Shown: positions 1 to 4,772 of the stretch, one piece after another
Position numbering within the stretch: the first letter of the stretch is position 1
Layout of the letters: the number at the start of each line of letters is the position of its first letter
Notes under the pieces: model-generated
The model's input: only the letters and a program-made list of their open reading frames with translations
What the model was told of the DNA's origin: nothing
The model's database searches: none
Assembly (NCBI GenBank): GCA_024643945.1
Contig: JAHELX010000370.1
Span: 1-6,291, forward strand
Length of the DNA: 6,291 bases
Reading direction: 5' to 3'
From: Anaerolineales bacterium
GTDB lineage: Bacteria; Chloroflexota; Anaerolineae; 4572-78; NAK82
Translations under genes and position numbers: made by a program

Positions 1-202
1 CTTCTTGCAACGCCTCGATGCGTGAGACGACTCTTCCCTTACGAGCGAGGGCCATCTCCCACGAATAAGCACCTGTGCTGCCTTGACCAAGACCAATATC
101 TGGCCTGTGATTTAACCGCTTCTCTAACTCTTGTAGTTCCCTTTCAGCCTCTCGCAAATCGGCTTCTAACTGCTTTCTGGTCGAAGTCACCTTTTGCCTC
201 AT
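1..202 (-). CDS. TraR/DksA-like protein, N-terminal part (cut by window edge)
   Basis: An open frame runs leftward from an ATG at 202 to the window edge, giving 67 residues. They begin MRQKVTSTRKQLEADLREAE, a charged amphipathic helix that would form a coiled coil. Near position 46 comes SWEMALARKGRVVSRIEALQ, which resembles the helix just before the C4 zinc finger of small TraR/DksA family proteins. That family binds RNA polymerase through its secondary channel. The finger itself would lie outside the window, so the assignment rests on the helical half only. The start is uncertain: the ATG has GAGAGGA directly against it, while an in-frame GTG at 190 has AGG six bases upstream and may be the real start. 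It follows the S1 gene by 78 bases on the same strand and is probably co-transcribed. It could also be an unrelated coiled-coil protein. Confidence 0.7.
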   Translation of the reverse strand, partial: MRQKVTSTRKQLEADLREAERELQELEKRLNHRPDIGLGQGSTGAYSWEMALARKGRVVSRIEALQE

Positions 203-226
203 TCCTCTCTCTGAAATTGCGTCCTG

Positions 227-282
227 AGCACACCAAAATGCTCTCCGTTGCTCACAGCGTAGATTTCACCCTATGGTGTGCT
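227..282. repeat. Inverted repeat at the S1 stop codon
   Basis: AGCACACC at 227-234 and GGTGTGCT at 275-282 are perfect 8-base complements separated by 40 bases. The right arm overlaps the TAG stop of the S1 gene (281-283). No T-run follows, so this is not a standard terminator. It could be a weak hairpin in the mRNA between S1 and the downstream TraR/DksA-like gene, or chance. Confidence 0.35.
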
Positions 283-1513
283 AAGACATCACAGGCACAG
301 CCACCTCTGCTGTATGGACAGGCACGGGTGGCATCTCCACATCATCCAAGGCAGAGTGGCTGGGATCGCCTGTCTGTGCCGCCTGATTCAGGGACTGCTG
401 GGCCAGCCACTCGCTACGCTCCTGCGCGGATACTCTTTTGAGACTCAGCGCAATCCGGTGGCGGAATGAGTCGATGCGCAGAATGCGGAGTACCAGCTCG
501 TCACCGACGTGCGCCACGTCCCGCGGCTCTGGTGACGGCGGGTCGGCCAATTCGCTGACGTGGACCAGACCCTCGACCCCAATGTCCAGCGCCACGAATG
601 CGCCGAATTTGACGACGTTGGTCACGACGCCGGATACCAGTTGGTCGACGCTGTACGTCTGATCCACCAAGCCCCAGGGACTGGGTTGCAGCCGTTTCAG
701 GCTCAGGCCGATGCGCTTACGTTGGTGATCCAGACGCAAGACATACACCTCAATCTCGTCGCCTGCCTGCAACACTTCCTCTGGGCGACGGATGCGCCGC
801 CATGCCAATTCCGTGATGTGAATCAGCCCCTCTGCTCCTCCCAGGTCGACAAACGCTCCGAAATCACATAGCTTGATAACCCTGCCCCGGCACACCTGGC
901 CCTCTACCAGTTCATTCAGAAGGCGCTCTATGTTCCGCTCGCGTAGCTGCTCTCTGGCAAGCCGCTCCGACAGGATCAGGCGACGCCTGTTTCGGTTCAC
1001 CTCGATAACCTTCAGTGACAATTCCCGCCCGACGTGGGTCTTGAGCTTTTCCTCACGCTGATTGGAGGACAAATGTCGCATGTCCCGCGCCGCAAGATGG
1101 GAGGCAGGGACAAAACCCCGCAGATGGCCAAATGTCACAATCAGGCCCCCACGGTTATACTCGGCGACTTTTCCTTGCCAGACATCATCATTCTCTAATA
1201 GCGCTTGAGCTCTGTTCCAGTCTTTCTCTGAGCGCGCTTGATACAGCGAGAGAATGAGGTTGCCCTCCCGATCCTCGGGGCGCACAACGCGGGCCACGAC
1301 CTGTTGACCAGGTTCTAGCTGAGACGACGCTTCTTCGCCCAGGCGTTGGAGGTCCGTATAAGGGACAAAGCCATCACGCTTGAGGCCCAGGTCTATCGTG
1401 ACACCCTGCTCCTCGATCTTGAGAATCTCACCCTGGCGGATCTGTCCCCGATGGGGCGGTTCGTAATCATAGGCCTCAGTTAACCATTCCTCTAAGGCAT
1501 ATTCAACCGGCAT
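281..1513 (-). CDS. rpsA: Ribosomal protein S1, four S1 domains
   Basis: A 410-residue protein with four consecutive S1 (OB-fold) RNA-binding domains at about residues 22-92, 111-184, 204-273 and 290-360. Domains 3 and 4 are the most canonical: each has G-x-V-x-x-(V/L)-x-x-F-G-A-F-V, then EGL(I/V)H(I/V)(S/T)EL, and ends in a RIxLSLKR strand. Domains 1 and 2 are more diverged but keep the same layout (DGFVPYTDL, RGFVPASHL and closing LSL/LSE strands). In the family, S1 binds mRNA at the small ribosomal subunit and helps initiation. Six-domain S1 of about 550 residues is typical of Proteobacteria, while four-domain forms near 400 residues occur in Gram-positive and related phyla, so this length is normal. 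The ATG is supported by AAGGAGGAG with GGAGG six bases upstream. The last 45 residues are a low-complexity tail rich in Pro, Val and Ala. The gene has a long structured leader upstream. Confidence 0.94.
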   Translation of the reverse strand: MPVEYALEEWLTEAYDYEPPHRGQIRQGEILKIEEQGVTIDLGLKRDGFVPYTDLQRLGEEASSQLEPGQQVVARVVRPEDREGNLILSLYQARSEKDWNRAQALLENDDVWQGKVAEYNRGGLIVTFGHLRGFVPASHLAARDMRHLSSNQREEKLKTHVGRELSLKVIEVNRNRRRLILSERLAREQLRERNIERLLNELVEGQVCRGRVIKLCDFGAFVDLGGAEGLIHITELAWRRIRRPEEVLQAGDEIEVYVLRLDHQRKRIGLSLKRLQPSPWGLVDQTYSVDQLVSGVVTNVVKFGAFVALDIGVEGLVHVSELADPPSPEPRDVAHVGDELVLRILRIDSFRHRIALSLKRVSAQERSEWLAQQSLNQAAQTGDPSHSALDDVEMPPVPVHTAEVAVPVMS

Positions 1514-1519
1514 ATTACT

Positions 1520-1524
1520 CCTCC
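1520..1524 (-). promoter_or_regulatory. Ribosome binding site of the S1 gene
   Basis: On the minus strand AAGGAGGAG (1526-1518) precedes the ATG at 1513, with six bases between GGAGG and the start. It is preceded by an A-rich stretch. This near-perfect anti-16S match fixes the start codon. Confidence 0.85.
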
Positions 1525-1551
1525 TTTTTCTTTTTCAGTCGGAATATAAAT

Positions 1552-1589
1552 GCCCGGCCTCTTTACCTGACAGGGGGTAAGAACCGGGC
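1552..1589 (-). promoter_or_regulatory. Leader hairpin just upstream of the S1 ribosome binding site
   Basis: GCCCGG (1552-1557) pairs with CCGGGC (1584-1589). Inside it CTTTACC (1561-1567) pairs with GGTAAG (1576-1581) with one bulge, leaving an 8-base loop. After the hairpin the transcript reads AUUUAUAUUCC, too poor in consecutive U for a standard terminator. It is placed where it could affect ribosome access to the S1 start. Confidence 0.5.
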
Positions 1590-1656
1590 GATCAAAGTCG
1601 CTGCGCCTCAGGCTACCAATTGAGCAGCCAGGTTCAGCCGGCGGATCTTAAACAGA

Positions 1657-1708
1657 AAGCTCGGTCCATCCAGGTATCTTCTTGACTGCAGAACCGGGAA
1701 CCGAGCTT
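1657..1708 (-). promoter_or_regulatory. Leader stem with 9-bp perfect arms
   Basis: AAGCTCGGT at 1657-1665 and ACCGAGCTT at 1700-1708 are perfect complements enclosing 34 bases, including the small palindrome CTGCAG. It is the strongest long-range pairing in the S1 leader. A perfect nine-base match at this distance is unlikely to be chance, but its role is unknown. Confidence 0.45.
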
Positions 1709-1831
1709 ATCTAGATCTGCGCTTGTTAGAGCAGAATTCCTAAGAAGCTACAACGACAGAATTTTATCGTTTACTATTTGTCTGCCGTCTATGCCCCCGG
1801 CCTTAACCGGGACACATCATCCTTCTCCTGT

Positions 1832-1853
1832 ATACCCACGTGCGGGTATTATA
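1832..1853 (-). promoter_or_regulatory. Candidate S1 promoter -10 box with overlapping operator-like palindrome
   Basis: On the minus strand a perfect TATAAT lies at 1853-1848. It overlaps by two bases the imperfect palindrome ATACCC-N6-GGGTAT at 1832-1849, whose centre contains CACGTG. A repressor bound here would cover the -10 box and start point. No good -35 hexamer is present at 16-18 bases; those positions read about TGCTCT. If this promoter is real it may need an activator or another contact. It would start the S1 leader near 1841. Confidence 0.45.
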
Positions 1854-1866
1854 AGTGATAAGTGGT

Positions 1867-1891
1867 TTCCAGAGCAGCCCTGGATTCCAGA
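1867..1891 (-). repeat. Paired TCTGGAA direct repeats upstream of the -10 box
   Basis: The heptamer TTCCAGA (TCTGGAA on the minus strand) occurs at 1867-1873 and 1885-1891, 18 bases start to start. The second copy is part of the palindrome CTGGATTCCAG at 1880-1890. They sit where the -35 region and an upstream activator would be for the TATAAT at 1853-1848. An activator site is possible but unproven. Confidence 0.3.
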
Positions 1892-1921
1892 AAGGTTCCG
1901 CGACCCCGTGAGGTCAAGACT

Positions 1922-2051
1922 AGTACTCTGTCAAGGGTGATTTGAAGGGCCAGAACAAACGCCATAAGAGCCAAGATTACCCGTCAATTCCCCACCCACG
2001 GTCCCCTCCACAGGGGAAAGGGGACCTATGGGTTAGCTTTGACAGAGCACT
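1922..2051. mobile_element. MITE-like element with 15-bp imperfect terminal inverted repeats
   Basis: The left end reads AGTACTCTGTCAAGG (1922-1936). The complement of the right end (2051-2037) reads AGTGCTCTGTCAAAG, matching at 13 of 15 positions. The 130 bp between the outer ends holds no gene but contains a hairpin near the right end (1995-2032). Length, terminal repeats and lack of coding sequence fit a miniature inverted-repeat transposable element or the relic of one. I see no clear target-site duplication beside the ends, and no transposase in the window. It lies between the ComA-like gene stop and the S1 promoter. Confidence 0.5.
1995..2032. repeat. Hairpin sharing its arm with the 3060-3147 palindrome
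   Basis: GGTCCCCT at 2000-2007 pairs perfectly with AGGGGACC at 2019-2026, and CCCA (1995-1998) can extend the stem with TGGG (2029-2032). The right arm and its flank (GGGGACCTATGGGTTAGC, 2020-2037) match 17 of 18 bases of 3080-3097. This marks it as a shorter, degenerate relative of the large palindrome beside the MmgE/PrpD gene. Confidence 0.6.
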
Positions 2052-2140
2052 GGCCATGCAAATGCAATCCTTACCCACTATACTAACGAAAAAACGTGGA
2101 TTTGTCAAGCGGAATTACTCGGCTGCAGCAATTCCAATCT

Positions 2141-2977
2141 TCATTCCTTGTAGGTCAAGACCCGCCCCCAGAGACTGGTCGTTCCCCAAATGCCCGCGCG
2201 CAGACATTCGAGTTGAACAATCTGGCTGTGATCGACGAAGAGATTTACCTCCGGGCCGTAATTTTTGATGTACCAGCCAAAAACCTCCGGGTCGGCCGCT
2301 TCGAACATGACTTTCTCGAGCCCCAACGCATTTGCGATCTTGGCCGGCACATCCGTGCGCCAATGAGTAACGTTCTCGGTGATCCCTTCCGACTCGATCA
2401 TAATCAGGTAGGCGCCGGCTTCCAGAAAGCGTCTCGCCTGCCCGATAGCCCATTCCGGGTCGAGGGTCCCCTCGGCCTCCAATGCTTCGGCTGCGCTGGC
2501 ACCACCGGCTCCGAACTGGATCCCCACTTCGGGCTTGGCTTTCAACCCGGCCTTCTGCACTTTTTCGACCAGCCGCAACCAATCATCGGTAGGGATGGTA
2601 ATGAACCCGGTGGAGATCTCGATGATGTCGAACCCCAGATCCCGGCACTCTTGAATGTACTGATCAACCGCCTCCGGCCCCTGGGTCAGGACGTACTCCA
2701 TGAAGCCTCCTGTGGATACCAGGACCTGGTATTGGTGACACAGGTCAATGAGCTCCTTCACAGCCGGCCGCGGCATCAGGCTGAAAGAGCCGCCGGCGAA
2801 CTTGAGCGCGTCCACGTAAGCCCCCATCGTCTCCAGCACGTCCTGCAGATAGCGCTTGCCCATAGGCGAGTAATAGGGTCCGCGCATCTCGGTCACGCCT
2901 CGCGTGCGGGGCTTCGACTGGCGCTCGTTGACTTTCAGAAAAGCAAATGCTCGATCATTCATTTGAACCTGAGACAT
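2141..2977 (-). CDS. Phosphosulfolactate synthase (ComA) family protein
   Basis: A 278-residue protein matching the ComA/phosphosulfolactate synthase family, a TIM-barrel enzyme that adds sulfite to phosphoenolpyruvate. In methanogens this is the first step of coenzyme M synthesis. Visible family features are RGVTEMRGPYYSP (26-38), DALKFAGGSFSLMP near 56-69, STGGFMEYVL (88-97), DIIEISTGFI (117-126), the KPEVG segment (148-152), IMIESEGI (192-199), FEAADP (225-230) and the C-terminal VDHSQIVQLECLRAGIWG (248-265). Length is near the family norm and nothing looks broken. The ATG has AAAGGGGGTT upstream, seven bases away. No other coenzyme M genes are visible here. Homologues outside archaea include Bacillus YitD and plant Hsa32-type proteins, so the true product (sulfolactate or something else) is open. 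It stands alone between two palindromic repeats. Confidence 0.88.
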   Translation of the reverse strand: MSQVQMNDRAFAFLKVNERQSKPRTRGVTEMRGPYYSPMGKRYLQDVLETMGAYVDALKFAGGSFSLMPRPAVKELIDLCHQYQVLVSTGGFMEYVLTQGPEAVDQYIQECRDLGFDIIEISTGFITIPTDDWLRLVEKVQKAGLKAKPEVGIQFGAGGASAAEALEAEGTLDPEWAIGQARRFLEAGAYLIMIESEGITENVTHWRTDVPAKIANALGLEKVMFEAADPEVFGWYIKNYGPEVNLFVDHSQIVQLECLRAGIWGTTSLWGRVLTYKE

Positions 2978-2984
2978 TATTTAA

Positions 2985-2992
2985 CCCCCTTT
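2985..2992 (-). promoter_or_regulatory. Ribosome binding site of the ComA-like gene
   Basis: AAAGGGGG on the minus strand lies seven bases before the ATG at 2977. It deviates from AAGGAGG by one base but is well spaced, and it supports this start over later in-frame ATG codons such as residue 6. Confidence 0.65.
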
Positions 2993-3010
2993 GGATATTT
3001 CATGACGGTA

Positions 3011-3029
3011 AAATGGGTTGAACCCGTTT
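3011..3029. promoter_or_regulatory. Operator-like palindrome upstream of the ComA-like gene
   Basis: AAATGGGTTGAACCCGTTT is symmetrical about the G at 3020 except for one pair (T3014/G3026). It lies 34 bases upstream of the ComA-like start, a usual place for a repressor site. It could also form a small mRNA hairpin. No -10/-35 pair next to it is convincing; TATAGT on the minus strand near 3052 is the best -10 guess. Confidence 0.4.
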
Positions 3030-3059
3030 CTATTTGGCTGAAACCTGAACTATAACCGT

Positions 3060-3147
3060 GGGGCAGCCTTTTCCCCAGAGGGGACCTATGGGCTAGCCCG
3101 CCCAGGCAGCCTGGCCCATAGGTCCCCTTTGGGGAAAAGGCTGCCCC
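3060..3147. repeat. Large near-perfect palindrome (REP/MITE-like)
   Basis: Arms of 34 bases (3060-3093 and 3114-3147) are complementary at every position but one (G3078 opposite T3129), around a 20-base centre. Each arm has two modules: GGGGCAGCCTTTTCCCC outside and GGGGACCTATGGGC inside. It begins 17 bases after the MmgE/PrpD stop. Strong pairing would stall or stabilise transcripts, but no T-run follows on either side, so a standard terminator is unlikely. The shared inner module at 2020-2037 points to a dispersed repeat family. Confidence 0.8.
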
Positions 3148-3164
3148 ACCCTAGAGGATTAGTT

Positions 3165-4523
3165 TTAGACACGCTCTAAGAGCCGCGCCAGGTCGGCGAC
3201 CTGAGTCGAGTCCAGGTTGGCGACGGCATCTACAAGTTCACGCTGCAAGGCTGAGTCAACGTAAGGCTGACTAAGGCGCTCGAACTTTTGCACCACCGTC
3301 TCCCACCGCATAGGGCGGGTATGAAAGCCTTCGTAGTCTCGCTTCTCTTTGGTCAGCGCCCGGCCATCCTGGAGCGTGACACTGATGCGGCAGGGCATCT
3401 CATCCGGGAAACGCTGGCTGTAGGCCGGCTGCGGTTGGACCAAAACCTTACGCAGCAGGGTCTGCACATCCTGGCGCTGGATACGCTCTGGCCGGTACTG
3501 CGCCGGCGTGACCTGGTCATCCAGGATGGCCACTGCCAGCATATAAGGCAGGCTGTGATCGGCTTCCTCTTTGGTACGGACGAGGGTCTTATCTCCTTCC
3601 TCGCCACCGCCGATGATGTGGTAGGCCACGTCAAAGATGTCAAGCTCGATCCGCTCTACCTCGTCCGCTCGAAAACCCTCTTCTTGCTTGAGTTCCAGAA
3701 TGCCTTCCAGGGCTGACTGAGAGTGAATCTCGGCGTTGTACTTCTTGAGGATAGTGCGTGTCACCCGCTCCAGATCCTCTTGCGACCAGTCGATCTCAAA
3801 GCGCCCGGCGATGGCATCCATAAAGCCCTTGTTCCCCTCGAAGACTTCCGGGGGGCCGGTGAGACCCCGCATAGCCAGAAAGGTGGCATGGATGCAACCG
3901 AAAGCGGTGTTGGGGTAGGCCAACCCTTTCCAGTGCGACAGTGCCCCGGTGCGGGTGACCCGCAGCGCATTGAAGGCAGTCCCACTGATGGCGATGGCAT
4001 TGGCAGTCTGGGCCTGATTCAGCCCCAGTGCCCTGGATGCACCCGCCGCCACGGCATACGACCCTTGAGTCGTATGGTCAAAGCCCTTGGCCCGCACAGG
4101 CGCGACATCGCTCAGCCGGCACTGCACCTGGTAGGCCACGGCCAGGGCGGTCAGAAAGTCACGGCCGTGGCAATTCGCATACTCGGCCGCCGCCAGCATC
4201 GCTCCCACGTTGTCACTGGGGTGGCAAGTCTCACCCGGTGCCAGATAACTGTCGTTAAAGTCCAAATAGCGCACCAGGGCGCCATTGTAGAACGCCGCCC
4301 GGTCTGGAGCCGCTCGCCCGCCTCCAATGAGAGTGCAGTGATTACCTCCCCCAAAATCTTCGATCTGCTGCCGAATGAGCCGGATGGGTTCTCCGGGAAG
4401 TGCCCCGATGGCACAGCCGAGGGCATCCAGCACCCGGATTTTGAGCTGCAGGCGCGCGGCCGCTGAAAGGTCGTCGTAGGACGCCTGGGTAACGAATGTT
4501 GCCAGTTGTTCAGCATAGGTCAT
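3165..4523 (-). CDS. MmgE/PrpD family protein
   Basis: A 452-residue protein of the MmgE/PrpD family, which includes 2-methylcitrate dehydratase and cis-aconitate decarboxylase. These enzymes act in the cytoplasm on small polycarboxylic acids. Recognisable segments are VLDALGCAIGAL (31-42), LDFNDSYLAPGETCHPSDN (87-105, with the conserved His), GFDHTTQGSYAVAAGAS (147-163), SGTAFNALRVTRTGALSHWK (180-199), NTAFGCIHATFLAMRG (205-220), KYNAEIHSQSALEG (261-274) and TKEEADHSLPYMLAVAILDD (317-336). The first part is the helical domain and roughly 270-400 the mixed alpha/beta domain. Length is normal and the gene appears intact. GAGGAGG lies eight bases before the ATG. The start overlaps, as ATGA, the stop of the preceding phosphatase remnant, which suggests an old operon with translational coupling. 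The substrate cannot be told from sequence; no methylcitrate synthase or methylisocitrate lyase is near, so a propionate role is not supported. Confidence 0.92.
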   Translation of the reverse strand: MTYAEQLATFVTQASYDDLSAAARLQLKIRVLDALGCAIGALPGEPIRLIRQQIEDFGGGNHCTLIGGGRAAPDRAAFYNGALVRYLDFNDSYLAPGETCHPSDNVGAMLAAAEYANCHGRDFLTALAVAYQVQCRLSDVAPVRAKGFDHTTQGSYAVAAGASRALGLNQAQTANAIAISGTAFNALRVTRTGALSHWKGLAYPNTAFGCIHATFLAMRGLTGPPEVFEGNKGFMDAIAGRFEIDWSQEDLERVTRTILKKYNAEIHSQSALEGILELKQEEGFRADEVERIELDIFDVAYHIIGGGEEGDKTLVRTKEEADHSLPYMLAVAILDDQVTPAQYRPERIQRQDVQTLLRKVLVQPQPAYSQRFPDEMPCRISVTLQDGRALTKEKRDYEGFHTRPMRWETVVQKFERLSQPYVDSALQRELVDAVANLDSTQVADLARLLERV

Positions 4524-4772
4524 GTGTCCGTCCTCCTCGTCTCAAGTGTCTGCAGCCAATGGCGCACGGCCCGGGGCGATTCCAGGCGACATCCTCGGCA
4601 AAACGGGCGTGAAGCGCCAGCGCCCACCACTTGTCCTCCAGGAAGAAGCCCTCACGCCCTGCGATCAAGCCCTCCCAGCGCGGCTTGAGGTCATCCAGTA
4701 CCGGGCGGATGGTGTCGGCCGATACCCGGTCGATTCGCTCTTCGGCTGCCTCGAAAGTTACCGGTGCCCGAT
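4520..4772 (-). pseudogene. Eroded trehalose-phosphatase-like (OtsB/HAD) remnant
   Basis: Downstream of the glycosidase, two pieces in different frames resemble a trehalose-6-phosphate phosphatase. Piece one (about 4767-4583) encodes FEAAEERIDRVSADTIRPVL, then GLIAGREGFFLEDKWWALAL and HARFAED. The G-x(n)-EDKxxxLALHxR pattern is characteristic of the OtsB cap region. Piece two, one frame back (4582-4523), encodes ESPRAVRHWLQTLETRRTDT and a stop; this resembles the usual end of these proteins (SPxxVxxWLxxL). Missing are the N-terminal DxDGTL nucleophile motif and the GDDxTDE motif that should lie between the pieces, so the product could not be an active phosphatase. The TGA overlaps the MmgE/PrpD ATG as ATGA. 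I infer at least two deletions, one joining it to the glycosidase end and one internal. Alternatives are sequencing indels in an unknown domain, or a small unrelated gene; no good start codon supports the latter. Confidence 0.55.
4532..4538 (-). promoter_or_regulatory. Ribosome binding site of the MmgE/PrpD gene
   Basis: GAGGAGG on the minus strand lies eight bases before the ATG at 4523. It falls inside the last codons of the phosphatase remnant, so this start would have been read while the upstream gene was still being translated. Confidence 0.75.

Larger units (their letters stand above)
1514..1841 (-). promoter_or_regulatory. Long structured 5' leader of the S1 gene
   Basis: From the predicted transcription start near 1841 to the S1 ATG is about 330 bases with no convincing gene but several hairpins. 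In transcript order: CCCGG/CCGGG at 1811-1796 with a 6-base loop; ACGGCAGA with TCTGTCGT at 1788-1753 (8 pairs, one G-U); CTGC/GCAG at 1734-1717; AAGCTCGGT with ACCGAGCTT at 1708-1657 (9 perfect pairs around 34 bases); and a long GCCCGG...CCGGGC hairpin at 1589-1552. The last ends about 25 bases before the Shine-Dalgarno. Leaders of ribosomal protein genes often carry autoregulatory structures. I do not recognise this one as a named riboswitch or T-box, so a regulatory role is inference. Confidence 0.5.

Noticed and set aside
1590..1640. tRNA-like string in the S1 leader (minus strand GCTCAATTGGTAG resembling a D-arm, then GCGA...TCGC and CGGTTC).
   Set aside because: The D-stem does not pair (GCTC against GCCT), no acceptor stem closes and the T-arm is absent. 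Treated as chance within a structured leader.
1929..1934. TTGACA on the minus strand as the -35 box of the S1 promoter.
   Set aside because: It is about 75 bases from the TATAAT, has no -10-like sequence 16-18 bases downstream, and is part of the terminal inverted repeat.
2096..3055. Long plus-strand open frame of 319 codons opposite the ComA-like gene.
   Set aside because: It is the shadow of a clearly recognised minus-strand gene, has no family resemblance and runs on into non-coding DNA.
3060..3147. Intrinsic terminator for the MmgE/PrpD transcript.
   Set aside because: The hairpin is far longer than usual and neither flank has a T-run. It may still affect transcription, but the repeat interpretation fits better.
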